A DNA stretch of 64,000 bases from Antrodiella citrinella (GCA_004802725.1 SGPM01000014.1:1-64000); one strand, 5' to 3'; positions 10,736-23,059 are shown, counted from the stretch's first letter. The notes: generated from the sequence alone by a model not told the origin. Translations and numbers: made by a program.

Positions 10736-13700
10736 ATGGTGAGCTTCAAGTTCGTCTTTGGTCGCGATAAATGATGGATTGATATCTCCCAGACCCTAGT
10801 TGTAGTCCTGTCTGTTCATTTGGTCGTCCTTGTTGCTTTCTGTCTTTCAGTCACAGGGCAGAAAGCAACGTTAGGTCTCGCCAATGGCTTCATCAACTTG
10901 ACGACGCCCATCTTCACCATCCAACTCGTGAACGATTCCCAGACCCTCTATTCGTTGAAACCAGGCAATGGCTCTGGTGCATTTGACTTCATACCTGCTG
11001 ATATGATGGCGAAGCGGCAATATAACGGAAATGTACACCTCGGAGACATATCTTACAGAGTACGGCTTGCGGGTTCGAACTCTAGCTGGGATTCTGGTGA
11101 CAGCTTCACTTCACGCCATGCGATCAACCCGCTTGCTGTTTCTGGCAACACTTTGGCTGCTGCTGATTTGTCACCTGCTCTACCTCAGGATGCACTGGTG
11201 AATATCATTCGACGATGGATAGTCGAGAACGAGACACTCGCTTTACATTTCGACGTAACCAATCTGCAAAATGTGTCCCTCGAGATCGGAGCTTTGGGAG
11301 CGCCCCTGGAATTCAATAACGTATGTTATCTCGTAACTCCGACGTCTGAAGGCTCATTCTTATCGTGCAGATATTCACCGACAGAACTGCTGCAGAAGTC
11401 AATGAATTGTGCAGTCTCTTTGACCCGTACATCGGGCAAGATGCAGGATACGTGCAAGTCACACCATTGTTAGGCACACTTCCGCCTCTCCTCGTTACAC
11501 CCGCTCCAGATTCCCCGCTAGAAGGTTGGCGATTCATCCCGGAGGACACTACTGCAGATCCGTTCTACCAATCCCAAACCTTTGAAGGGCTGTATGAATG
11601 GCAATTCCATACGCTGGCCTATGCCGAGAACGAATGGGCACAGGTCACCCCGTGGAATGCGCCTACTTCTGCCACCCTGGCCCCTGGAGAGACACGCTCG
11701 TATGGCCTTCAATTCCGCCTGGCTCCTTCAATTAGCGGCATAGAGGATACCCTCCGTGCTGCACAGAGGCCAGTGGCTGTTGGCATCCCGGGCTACGTCC
11801 TATCCTTGGGTCAAGAGGGAAAGCTGTTCCTCAACTATATCTCCGAGTCTCGTGTTACCTCCCTACATGTCTCACCTTCTAACGCTCTGTCGTGGACGTC
11901 GAACCAGGACGCTTCAAACCGCGAATGGAGAGGATACACTCTCACACCACACGCATGGGGTCGTTCGCGCTTGACTGTCACCTACGCAGATGGTACCATT
12001 CAGACTGTACACTTCTACGTCACGAATTCCGCCACTGAAGTCATTCATGATTTTGGGAGCTTCCTGACTACGTCCCAGTGGTTTGACAATTCTTCCGATC
12101 CTTTCCACCGATCGCCCGGTGTCATCACCTACGACAGGGAGGCGAATGCTGTGGTGAGAGATGATCCTCGTGCATGGATTCCGGGACTAAGCGATGAGGC
12201 GGGAGCTGGTTCTTGGTTGGCTGCGACCATGAAGCAATTCGCGCAGCCTAATGCTGCTGAAGTGGCGAAGTTGGAGGTATTCGTCAATCAGACATTATGG
12301 GGCTCAGTACAGAACAGCGATGGTATGGTCTTCGCTATGGTAGTCCGATTTTCCTCATTGTCTCATGGTTTTTATTGCAGGAACGGTGAAGAAGGTATGG
12401 CCGTCGCTTTTGAATCTGCCGCTCCCTCATACTCTCTCCCCGCAGGCCGTGTACTACTATCAACCATCGCTAGTCCCCCAGTACGATTATCCAGATTCCA
12501 TCGATTGGGGTAACTGGTGGTCATGGAATCAAGCCGCATCCTATGAGATTGACAGGGCATACGACTACGTTCACGTCACTGTCAGTTCCACTCGCATTTG
12601 AACGAAGTAGTAACACCTGACGACCCTGATTAGGCTGCATACTGGTCTCTATACCGCGTCGCGAGAAATTATCCCTCTCTCGTGAAAGTGCATACATGGC
12701 AGTGGTACCTCAATCAAGCGGTTCTCACGGTGGCAAGGATGACTCAAGGAGACATTGGGTACGCTGACGACGGGTTGATGGACGAGACTGTCATCCGGTT
12801 CCTGCTAGAGGATTTGAAAAGGGAAGGTTTAACGGCTAATGCGACGTTAATTGAAAGTAGGATGAGAGTGAGGGCAAGCATCTGGGCTGGGGAACGCTAT
12901 CCGTGAGTGTCGCTGTGCGTGATGGATGATGCTGCAGTCGCTGAAAAAATGTATTGGTAGCTTTGGCTCTGAGATGGCATGGGACTCCACTGGACAGGAA
13001 GGCGTGTACGCATGGAGCACGTATTTCAACGACAGTACGACAGCTCTCAATGTCATCAATTCCATCATGGCATACGAGCCTACGGTTCCTCATTGGGGAT
13101 ACAACGGCAATGCACGTCGGTACTGGTAAGCTTTCCAAGGCAAATTATGCTGCAAGCTCCTGGTTTCTGACACATTTGTTTACAGGGACAACGTCTACGG
13201 CGGGAAACTCCAGCGCATCGAACGCCAAATTCATCACTACGGCAGTGGTCTGAACTCGCTCCCTCTCATTCATCAATTCGAGTATTCTTTACCTTCCTCT
13301 GACACCGAAACCGACGACGACATGTACCTTCTTCGCGTCGCATACGGGGGCTTGTCCGGCCCAACGACCAACATCGACCAAGACGGCTTCGCCTCCGCTT
13401 CCTTCCACTCCTTCGCCGACACACTACATTGGGACGCATACTCAGGTGACTACGGACCCAACTTCGTCGGACATGCACTAGGGATCGGGACGTTCATAGT
13501 CAAGCATCCAGAATTCGGGTGGCAGGCGTTCGGGGGGGACGTCCTTTCCTCGTCAACCTCTACTATAGTCGTCGTCACAACGAAGGATACGCTGCGCCGA
13601 AGGGTGTTCGTAGGCCCGCTCAGGACGATGTTCACGTTGGATGCGGGGGTGTTCTCTCAGGTCGAGTTCGACTCTATGAAGAAATCGGTGGTGTTGACGA

Positions 13701-13882
13701 TCACTGCAGCGCCAGAGGGTGTTTCTACTGCTGCGAGTGCACCGAAGGGACGACTGGTGGTGACTCAGACCGCGGTCGTTCCAGGTGTCGGTCTATTGAA
13801 GCCAAGTGGAAAGTTTGAGCAGGATGCGAGTGCTTGGGTTATTCCCTTCACCAAAGGAAGCGCTACAGTTACTTTACATTGA
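10736..13882 (+). CDS. Large secreted protein, probable DUF5695-type glycoside hydrolase-like
   Basis: Eight exons (10736-10738, 10793-11320, 11371-12322, 12381-12394, 12446-12580, 12634-12902, 12961-13125, 13186-13882) encode 920 residues. The first coding exon is only the ATG. Splicing it to ACC CTA at 10793 creates a clean signal peptide (MTLVVVLSVHLVVLVAF) cut near VTGQ; without it the exon has no ATG for some 200 nt. Many N-glycosylation sites (for example NNS, NDS, NSS) fit export. The body has WGNWWSWNQAASYEIDR, then YPSLVK and helical repeats, as in alpha/alpha-barrel sugar-active proteins. It recalls the fungal/bacterial DUF5695 family; the enzymatic activity is unproven. A 14-nt exon lies at 12381-12394. 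Confidence 0.75.
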
Positions 13883-13964
13883 AAGGTCGTATATCAGTAT
13901 CAAGGTATTTCGTATCGAGAACAAAGCCTCATAGTCGTTATTCGTTAAGCTCTCGGAAAATCAA

Positions 13965-16290
13965 TCACCTAGAACTCTTCTCCGCATCCGCCTCTCTCAC
14001 TTCCGCAGAAATGGGTTCCTTCGAGTCTTCGTGGAAATGCTTCTGACGCGGGCGCCAGCTAGCAGAGTTCCATGGCTTGACGCGAGCACGGTACATCTCA
14101 TCTACCTGTACAATCAGACATAGCGTTAGAACATATTTCAAATAGGGTAGAAAGTGAATGAGAAAGCACCTCCTCCAAACTCAACCCTTTGGTCTCAGGG
14201 ATGCAGAGATACACGAAGGCATACCCAAATACCAACATCCCGAAGAAAATCATCAAGATGAGAGGACCGATATCGTTTGCGATGCGGGGTGCGAAAAACG
14301 AGAGAAGGAAGTTCCATAACCAATCTGCATATGAAAAGATTAGCTATAGAATCATTGTGTATGGGACGATACATACTTGTTGCACTCCCTAATGCGATAG
14401 CTTTGGGACGGACGCGGAGGGGGAAGCTCTCTCCAAGGTAAACCCTACCCGCCCGGCGCGTTAGGATTACCTGCCAAATCGATCAGCGCAGACACTCACC
14501 AAGGTGTGGGTCCCCAGAACATAGAATACGAGAACACATGAAGCACAGCGAACGCGATTAAGACATCACCTCCTTGTCGTTGACTCTTTGTGAGCAGGTT
14601 TGTGTTGGTTCCGGGTGGTGCCAGAAGGAAGTGTCCGGCAAGTCCTGCGATGATAGAGCAAATGGCTTCGAGGACGGATCCTGTGAGTAAGGACTGGATG
14701 TCCAAAAGAAATCAACGGAAGGGCATGCGTGAGTGAAAAGGAAGACAAACATTGCGACGACCCCATGTCTCGATCAGGTACAGCGCAGGTATGGTACCTA
14801 CGACAGAAACACCACCGAGGATAGTTTGAATCACGAAAGGGTTCAATCTACGAGACGCATTTAGTATCAAGTGTGTCGTCATCAATGGTAACTTACGAAG
14901 TCCCTGCGCTCTTGAAGAACGTATCACCATAATAATCTGTCCAATCTTCAACACAGCATCATCCACACATGGCGAACACTCACAGTAGAAATTCTGTCCA
15001 TTCAACTGTTGAATAAATTGCAACATCATACCATTCAACGTGCGCTTCCACAGCATATTTCTCGTCGAGAAACATTCCAGCCAAGTCGTTTTTCCGCCCT
15101 CGTTCTCCGCGCGAATAGCGAATTCGAGTTCCTCCATGGTTTCAGTGACGACGATGTCGTCCTCGGGTACGCTGTTCAGCTGAGCGATGACTTTGCGTGC
15201 TTCGGCCTCCTCGCCTAGACCTAAGAGATGACGGCTGGTGGCGACAGTCATTCACATCAGCTGGTTGGCTCATATCAAGTAAAACACACGTACGGCGACT
15301 CGGGTAGAAAGAAAATCCCTGAGAGGAGTATGAGACCCCAGAGCATCTGCAGACCAACCGGTATACGCCACGAGGCAGAATTTGGAATCTTGTTGGTCCC
15401 TAGTTCAATGATGTAGCTCAAAAATATCCTGGAATGTGACAGCATAAGCAAAGAGGAAGTCTCGATGCCGCGGATTGGCTGTACCCGATGATAATTTGCA
15501 GTTGATAGAAACAAAGCAACATGCCTCGCAGCCTCTTCGGAGAAGTCTCACCATTATAGAGAGGTACAATGGCTGGAATACATTCAGTATTACTATTCAT
15601 TTGTACAGTATCTAGCACATACCTGAAAGCGCGCCGACACCCAGCCCAGCGATGAAACGGCCAATAGTGATCTGCACAATCGAGAACGTCGTCGCTGTCT
15701 GGATTGCGACTCCAATGGTAAAGATACCAGACCAAATGAGAATAGATCCTCTTCTTCCAAATCTGTCCGAGGTGAATGCCTGACCGAGCGCACCTACGAA
15801 GGTACTACATCATCATATTTGTGAGCAAACCAAATTAGAGCGATGTAATGGGATCTCCTCACCCAGCAGAAAGCAACGACGTGATGATAGATTGTCGTGA
15901 ACTTGATAGGAATGGTACACCATCTGTACCAACCTCTCCAAAACGACGAACAAAGTCATCCATGATCAGACATCCCTGAGAAACACGATGAGTGGAACTT
16001 CAATAACGTGAGCCGGATAATGTGGCTCACTGAGATGACACCAATGTCATAACCGAACAAGAAGCCTGTAATTGGTTGAGAGCCCTGTACAAAACGACGA
16101 TGTCAGCGACGACAAAGTCAATGTGAATATTCAGCAACGTACCCGTCACCTTGGCTAAGAGCATGCATTCATACCTCCTACACGTCGATTATGGGCGTCA
16201 GATACTCCACGCACAGAGAAGTTCACAAAACATACCAAAGGCAATAAAAGTAGCAAGGAGAATCGCTTTCCTGTTGGTTGGAACAGCCAT
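13965..16290 (-). CDS. MFS sugar (hexose) transporter
   Basis: Thirteen exons give 517 residues: 16236-16290, 16031-16065, 15863-15975, 15623-15804, 15485-15572, 15294-15428, 14984-15234, 14897-14936, 14751-14847, 14500-14693, 14377-14444, 14170-14324, 13965-14105. The sugar-porter signatures are all present: FGFLFGYDIGVISG in helix 1, DRFGRRGSI after helix 2, PLYNGETSPKRLRG, LPESPRHLLG, QQLNGQNFYYYYG in helix 7, and PETKGLSLEEVDEMY at the end of helix 12. It would import hexoses by proton symport or facilitated diffusion at the plasma membrane; the substrate is not determined. Intron 1 (16066-16235) is 170 nt, three times the usual size, and holds an internal GT...AG pair, so an alternative with an extra tiny exon is possible. 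The chosen splice restores the family consensus. Confidence 0.9.
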
Positions 16291-17664
16291 GTTGACTGTG
16301 CTCGGAAGAGATGCTCGAGAAGCTAACGAGGATGGCCACGAATTCGGATTCTATTGAGACCTTATACGTGAAAAGGGTCGACCCATACGTTAAACGGACG
16401 TCCGGCTCGGCACCAACATCTTCTAGGTGGTTTTCTGAGCTCGCAAGACTTTGATGAGCGTATGACCCCAGAGTGAGAGAACATTTCGGACAATGTATAC
16501 AGACGCGGCTGGTCTGCGGGCCGCGGTTGGTTCTCCCAAGACTCCATCGGCAACATTGGGGAGGTCACGTAGCAGGCCGTGGACACCAGAAAAGAAGACG
16601 TGGTGGCGTTCGTGACCTTGTCGAGTGGGCGTTCATGCCCATTCTTGGAAGCGGCTAGTTGATGACGTCATGTCTCCCACGATACGCTCGTCAAATTCGC
16701 TGTACTAGTCACGACACGACTCTCTAAACTCCCTTCTCTCCGTATCATTATTGACTGGTACTGGTTCTACACAACATTCTCGGGATGGTTGTCATAAGAG
16801 ACAACGCTCACTGTACACGATGAACTCGTTTCGCCAGTGACGCCTCAGCTAGCGCGGACTGTTCTATTACGGTCATCTGTCGCCATTCTCACATTTCAAT
16901 ATCCAAATGTTTGGCATTGCCTTCCATCACGCCGGCGAGCTCTGCAGGTCTCCAAGCTTCACCCGTTGTCGCGCGTTTGTAGTAGTATGTTGGTGGATGT
17001 ATACACAGAGCTAGCGGTGTTCAAGATCCTCTGAAGGTGGTAGTAAGTCGGAATATCACTGTACGATGTAAATCGGCTTGGCTGACAATTTACCGACGGT
17101 GGTACAGACTCAAGCAGGGGGGGCACCCACTGTATAGAATGTGTCAGTCTGATGTTTCTTGTGACTTGACGGCTGCCGCTGCGCTGCGTATGTATATAGC
17201 GCTATTCTGAGTCGCCCGGCGGTCTTGCACGGCCTCGCAGCGGATGCGGCGCTAATGTCTATGCACACATTCATGATTCCACATCTTCATGATTGTGATG
17301 CCCGCCGTACCAAAATAACCCTCTCTTGCGGTGAACATACATCTACCCTGTTTCAAGGACGGCTCCAGGCCTCAAATGCGCTCTTGCCATTGTTGCCAAC
17401 ACCCTCGTCGTGTCGTTTTTGTGATGCTCCCAGGTCGGCCACCCATCCGTGCACTGCACTCTCCACAAAACATCAGTGGCTATTTGACGACCACCATGCT
17501 GATTGACGCTGGTATTTGTCCGTCTGTATGTATATAAGCTCGAGTAAAGACGTTGGGATCTCCTTGTGAACGCTGTGCGTCCCCCATTCATCTACTTTCT
17601 TTTGTCTTTCTTTTCTTCAGGAACACCTTTTTTACGTTGACCGTAGCTTTGTCATATTTTCATC
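16291..17664. other. Intergenic region
   Basis: About 1.4 kb between the divergent transporter and secreted-protein genes. No reading frame here has splice or family support. The only clear signal is the TATA box listed separately. Confidence 0.5.
17531..17537 (+). promoter_or_regulatory. TATA box of the Ala/Pro-rich secreted protein gene
   Basis: TATATAA lies 128 bp upstream of the ATG at 17665, followed by pyrimidine-rich sequence (tttcttttgtctttc) near 17600, as in strongly expressed fungal promoters. Confidence 0.5.
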
Positions 17665-18739
17665 ATGTTCGCCAAATTCCTCGTCCCTTCCACTCTTTTG
17701 TTGGCTGCTACTTCCGTGCAGGGTTTGAACTTTGCTCGTGATTCTGATTGGTTCCACGCGAGAGACGTCGCTCAGACTGCCAAGCGCACTGAGGTGGAGG
17801 CACGCAATGTATTTGCGGAACGCAGCATCCTCGATGACCCATACTACCAGAAGCGGGATTGTAGGTTTACTAGTCATTTCAACCGTTCCCTTCACTGAAT
17901 TGTTTACAGTCATATCCGATCTTGAGGCAGCTCTTCCCGGGTTGATTCAGCTCCTTCCCCCCGACAGTATGTTACTCGGATGTCACTGTATAGATTATAT
18001 TCTAATGGTATGTGCACTTACAGTCCAGGGTCCCGCTATGTCCATCGTGAACGAGGTCGCATCAGCCATAGGCGGTCCGAGCGCGCAGCCCACGAATGCC
18101 GTCCCCGACCCTAACGCGGCGGCATCTGCGGTTCCTACCAGCTCGGTCAACACTGACCCTAATCCTGACCCCAACGCTGCGGGTGCTCCTGCTATTACTG
18201 GCCCTGCTAGTGCCACACCCGACCCCAACGCTGCTGCTTCCACTCCTGCAGCAGGGTCCGCACCCACGGATACTGGTGTGGTGCCTGCACCAACCTCGAA
18301 TACCCCTTCGAAGCGTACATGTAAGTTATTGAATCCTGTCCTGAAAAATATTGGATATTTCATCTGACGTTCGAAAAGCAGCACCAGGGCAAGCGGGTAT
18401 GGCTGCAATGTTGAGCTCTTTCACTGCATCACTTGTGTCTATTTCCTCATCTTTGGCTTTATCTTCGGCTTCACCTATAGCTGGGCCGAAGTAAGTTCAT
18501 TTTATAAATGTCCGTGGCGATATCAAAGTCTCATGTTGTGTTTTTCCTCCAGCGTGCTAGAGAAGAACTCGGGAGACGGAGCATCCCTCGCCCCATACAG
18601 TATGGCCGTCGTCCTCGCAATGTATTCGCGGAACGTAGCATCCTCGATGACCTGTACTACCAGAAGCGGGATAGTAAGTTCTGCAGTCATCTCCGCAGCT
18701 CTCTCCACTAACGCTGGTTGCAGTCATCTCCGATCTTGA
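17665..18739 (+). CDS. Secreted Ala/Pro/Asn-rich repeat protein, C-terminus altered by tandem duplication
   Basis: Exons 17665-17860, 17910-17966, 18024-18320, 18382-18490 and 18553-18739 read as 281 residues. The signal peptide MFAKFLVPSTLLLAATSVQG is followed by a short mature region with dibasic KR sites (TAKRTE, YQKRD), then imperfect DPNAAAS repeats. In the normal arrangement the last exon should end in a hydrophobic GPI-type tail (VAVLGCLFLAAAFVL), which is present only in the downstream copy at 19351-19398. Here the last exon runs instead into the duplicated first-exon sequence in the wrong frame and stops at 18737-18739. Alternatively, splicing from 18490 directly to 19299 would skip the whole second copy and give an in-frame 252-residue protein with the tail. 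Function unknown; a cell-wall or surface protein is the best inference. Confidence 0.6.
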
Positions 18740-19363
18740 AGCTGCTCTTCCCGGGTTGATCCAACTCCTTCCCCCCAGCAGTATGTTACTCAGATGTCAC
18801 TCGATAGGTTTTATGTCTCATACTTTGTTCACTCACAGTCCAGGGGCCTGCTATGTCTATCGTTAACGAGGTCGCTTCTGCCATTGGTGGCGGCAGCGCG
18901 CAGCCCACGAATGCAGTCCCCGATCCTAACGCGGCGGCATCTGCGGTTCCTACCTCGGCCAGCACTGACCCCAACGCTGCTGCTTCCACTCCTGCAGCAG
19001 GGTCCGCACCCACGGATACTGGTGTGGTGCCTGCACCAACCTCGAATACCCCTTCGAAGCGTACATGTAAGTTATTGAATCCTGTCTTGAAAAATATTGG
19101 ATATTTCATCTGACGTTCGAAAAGCAGCACCAGGGCAAGCGGGTATGGCTGAAATGTTGAGCTCTTTCACTGCATCACTTGTGTCTATTTCCTCATCTTT
19201 GGCTTTATCTTCGGCTTCACCTATAGCTGGGCCGAAGTAAGTTCATTTTATAAATGTCCGTGGCGATATCAAAGTCTCATGTTGTGTTTTTCCTCCAGCG
19301 TGCTAGAGAAGAACTCGGGAGACGGAGCATCCCTCGCCCCGTACAGTATGGTCGCCGTCCTCG
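17813..19363 (+). repeat. Tandem direct duplication inside a gene, about 0.8 kb unit
   Basis: Copy 1 is 17813-18615 and copy 2 is 18616-19363. The junction joins GTCCTCG of the last exon to CGCAATGTATT of exon 1. The copies share exon and intron sequence nearly base for base. They differ by scattered substitutions and by loss of roughly 20 residues of the DPN repeat in copy 2. The divergence argues for a real but recent event, although collapse of two haplotypes during assembly could look similar. Confidence 0.85.
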
Positions 19364-19398
19364 GTTGCCTGTTCCTGGCCGCCGCGTTCGTGCTATGA
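18616..19398 (+). pseudogene. Second, promoterless copy of the Ala/Pro-rich protein gene
   Basis: It lacks the promoter, start codon and signal peptide, beginning in the middle of exon 1. Its remaining exons keep intact splice sites and reading phase (exon 2 after the intron 18674-18723; last exon 19299-19398, ending in the hydrophobic tail). It is therefore either dead or used as a source of alternative 3' exons for the upstream gene. Confidence 0.6.
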
Positions 19399-19714
19399 AC
19401 ATCTAAGCACCCAACAGCCTCCCCCCATCGAAGTGACGAGATCCTTTACATGATTTTATACGACGACCGTTATGTTTGACAGATCCACACCTGTTCGTGT
19501 TTGAAACTCAAGTTAGAAATGACAATATTGTAGCGATGGCCATTATCACCACCTTTTGCTTTGTGTGTCAGGGGATACTGTGTATCAAGCATGCTTCGAA
19601 TTACAAAGGTACAAGTATACATGCAAAGCGAACGGAAGTTGGTATAATCGTATCCATGGTATCTACATCAGGTCCGTGGCGCGGTCCTACATCGTCGTCG
19701 TAGTGATCATTATC

Positions 19715-21392
19715 TCAGCACATGGCCTCCTCATACACTACACTACTGCCACTCTCCGACTCTACTCCGCACCGCCGCTCGTAATCTAAGCTGTCCATGT
19801 CTGTGTCAACCTCGCTGATCACGACGGACGTCCCAAGCCCCTTCGCAAACACGATTCCCTGCGTATCTGCCGTCATGCTTATACCCTGCTCGCTCGTGTT
19901 CAGCTCCAACAATGTGTCGCGGAACAGGCGGCAGGCAAAGACGTTCTTGAGGGCAACTTCGACGTATAACAGGGCGAACATGACGTAGTAGGAAAACGTG
20001 GAAAAGCCGTGCGAGACGACGCAAAGAAGGAGGATATCTAGTCCAATAGTATGTCTGCGAGATATTAAACGTTACAATTTGAGGATGGAGGTCGCAAAGA
20101 ACTCACAAGAAGTATTTCCGTCCTCCACGAAGCAAAGCCTGCGACACCTCTGGAAGATTACCCCCACGGAAACACGACTTAAATTTCTTCCAGCGCAAGT
20201 TGGTCTTCGACCCGTTGTCCGGCGTCAAGTTCATCCTCGATACCAATCTCCACGAGACAGAACTGAATACTAGGATGTCAAATACTGTTGCAATCGCCAT
20301 GACCGTCAACGGGACGAAGTGGGTGGTGAATCTGAGGTCGCAATACATGGTAGATTCGATAATTCCCACCGACGTAGTGATCGGCACGGCGATGGCCGCG
20401 CAGAAGAGAGCGACGAGGATGACGGCGAAGCAAGTGATGATGAAGGTCTCGCCAAAGAACACGGCTCGGATACGGTGCAGGAAGAGAAGGGAGGTCGTCG
20501 TAACAGCGACGACGAACGACACACCAATGGCTGTACGAAGGGATGTACAGTTGACTCCTGGAAGGGCTGTAAGAACCGACGGTCAGTTTCTGCCGAGGTT
20601 CGTAGCAAGAAGATTCATACTTCCGGTCGCCAGGCCGCATACTACGAATGTTAATGTGCTGAAGCTAGGAGGATAGTGTAATCAGTGATAGTACTCAATG
20701 TACAAAACCCTCGATGTGCTCACCGAGAGATATAATGAGTCAAGAGAGGCATGTTCAGTTTTTTCGTTTGAGCAACCCTGACTTCGCCATCGAGGGACAA
20801 AAGAAGATCCCACACGAAGACCTATTCCCAAGACCGGTCAGCATTTCACCAGCAAAGCAGTATTAGTGCATGCATACCGTCAGTACCGAGAAGAGGAACT
20901 CGCGTTCTAGGACATAACTCCTCCAATCCTCCACGTCCATGTGATCAGTGTTAAGTCCCAGCTTCCAGATATTGTCCCCGTCATGCACAAGGCCTTATAA
21001 GAACGGAGGGGTAAGAGTAATACCAAGAGCTGGTCAAGCATTCCCAGTACCGCATTGCACAGACGTTTATATATACGGAACTTGGGGCCCAACATGAGAT
21101 AGTACTGGGTTGCCCAGCTGCGGTGTATATTTCGGTATGGGCGTCGCGCCGGAAATGCGCATGCCAGAACCTGGAAAGAAATCAGTCGAGAGTAAAAGAA
21201 GCGCAGGTGTATTCGGAATATGACACTCACCGCAGCCAAATAAGCTCTCGTTGTCGCGGACCGGCATACATCGCCGCCGTACTGGCTGGGCAGAGTGTCA
21301 TAAGGGGACAAACGAACGTAGGTTTTGGATTCCGAGTAGAGGTGCGTATTTGACAGAGCGTGAGGTTCAGAGGGATGAAGGTTCCGATGCAA
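19715..21392 (-). CDS. Multi-pass membrane protein, unrecognised basidiomycete family; 5' end unresolved
   Basis: The stop is at 19715-19717. Reading upstream, spliced exons give LDILLLCVVSHGFSTFSYYV, FVPLTVMAIATVFDILVFSS, FIITCFAVILVALFCAAIAV and SFVVAVTTTSLLFLHRIRAV, then FSTLTFVVCGLATG, VFVWDLLLSLDGEVRVAQ and EREFLFSVLT: about six or seven membrane helices. Further upstream the frame has FRIYKRLCNAVLGMLDQLL and LSPYDTLPSQYGGDVCR, but I cannot find an in-frame ATG, so the true first exon is uncertain. The C-terminus is acidic and Ser-rich. The topology suggests a receptor-like or transporter-like protein, but no family motif is recognised and no function is assigned. Confidence 0.5.
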
Positions 21393-21578
21393 ACTAGTGT
21401 ATCTGTATTCACGTGGTATTCATGGCAACAAGACGAGGATCCAAGTGACGATACAACGACTTGAGGTGTCCCACGGCGTCCTTGGCAAATGCTGAACACG
21501 ATATTCGGATACTGGAAGAGTCCCTCTTGAACTCCCAGCAACGGATGAATGTGGCAGCAGCCAGTGCTTCGAATAATA

Positions 21579-22910
21579 TCACTCGTTCCACTCATTCACC
21601 ACCTGCGCGACCGGCGACAAACTCCCTAACTTCCTCTTTACAACTTCATTTACGTGTTCCAGCGGCATATACCCCTTCTGTACAATCACAATTTTCTCCA
21701 AGCCTCGTCCTCCCGCGAACAGCTGCCTGAGTATCCATATTATTTCATCCCAAACCGCGTTGTCCAGCTCACAGGAATCGGACAATGGTAACTCGAAGAC
21801 GACGGTACGGATAGTGACGAGGTGTGAAAGGCATTCCGAGCAGCTGAGAGCTTTTGCGCAGCGAAGGGTCGGACATTGAGGATGAGGAGGTGGAAGCCCG
21901 GGAAGAGCGCGAGCGAGGGATGTGAGTTTGCAATGGTAGGGTAGTTTCGGCCGAGAGTGGAGATTGGTGTGGACGGCGTTGGCTGTTCACCATCGTGTTG
22001 TGAGATACACGGGGTCTTTGAGTTGATTCACGAGAGGAACTAATACGTCTGGCGTCCCTTCGTGTGCTGCGAGGAGGTCCAACTTCTTGATTGTCTCCAA
22101 ACTTGAAGTCGCCAGAATCTATGCGACGATATCATGCATATCGCACGAATTCCCGACCGTCAGCGTACCTAGAGCGACTGCCTGCCTCCGCAGATCCGAA
22201 CGAAGGATATCAGCTCCAGTCTGCACTTGATTACCCCATGAGACGGCATCCAGATGCAAGTGGTCCAATTTTGGGAGAGACATCATTGCCAGTTCGAACT
22301 CGCGGAAACTTGAAAAAGCGCAGGAGACGAGGGCAAGTTGGCGTAGTGACGGGAAGGTCGCCAAATTTGAGAGCCATTTCTGCGAAGTGACGTCGTCTCG
22401 GATATGAAATTTCGCCCAGTTGGCGTGTTCAAACTTGAGGGTATTCGCGTAGGGAACGAAAGAAGACAGAAGGGACGGAACGTGTAGCAGCCAAAGGGCT
22501 TTCTCCCATAGACCTCCAACGGCAGTGTGACTACCTGGATACATCTGAGAAGTATCCTGAAGTCGGACCTCTTGAACGACGTCGGAGAGGTGAGGCAAGG
22601 TAGAAAGCTTTTCCCAGAGAAGGAAGGGAGAATGTTCGTCGTGGGCGGCGGGTAGAGGCGCATTTGAGCGGAAAGAAACCACCAGAGAGACATGCAAGTA
22701 AAGTACGAACGTCGTGCCTTGGGTGTAGGAAGTCAAATATTCAGGTAAGGAGGTTAACGGGAAATGTTTTTTGCATGGACACTGCGGCGCACACCTTCAG
22801 AAGGACATTAGGGAGCAAGTATTGGCATTGTCTTTGGAAAGGTCGGTGAGAACCTCTTCAAGATACGCGAGGAAGTCGATGTTGCCATGGTCCAATTGCA
22901 TGTTCGACAT
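21579..22910 (-). pseudogene. Degraded F-box/leucine-rich protein gene
   Basis: From the ATG at 22910 a helical N-terminus leads into an F-box-like stretch (FPVNLLT, stop, IFDFLHPRHDVRTLLAC), interrupted by TGA at 22741-22743 and followed by a one- or two-base frameshift. Leucine-rich sequence then runs intact for about 200 residues (LPHLSDVVQEVRLQ, FPSLRQLALVSC) to TAG at 22119-22121. It continues in the same frame (SLETIKKLDLLAAHEG) to TGA at 21987-21989 and on to the final stop at 21579. The stops have no good in-phase intron explanation, so I read this as a relic; the second TGA could conceivably lie in an intron. Confidence 0.5.
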
Positions 22911-23059
22911 AGACGACTATGAACAAGCTGAGAACAAGTGAGCGTGGATGGCAAACTGAGAAACATGGGCGCTTGAATGAAAGCCTGGCTGCGATCGTGG
23001 GAACTTACTGCGATCTCTCTGTCTCTTCCTCTCAAACGTCGATTCAGAAATACCAGAGG

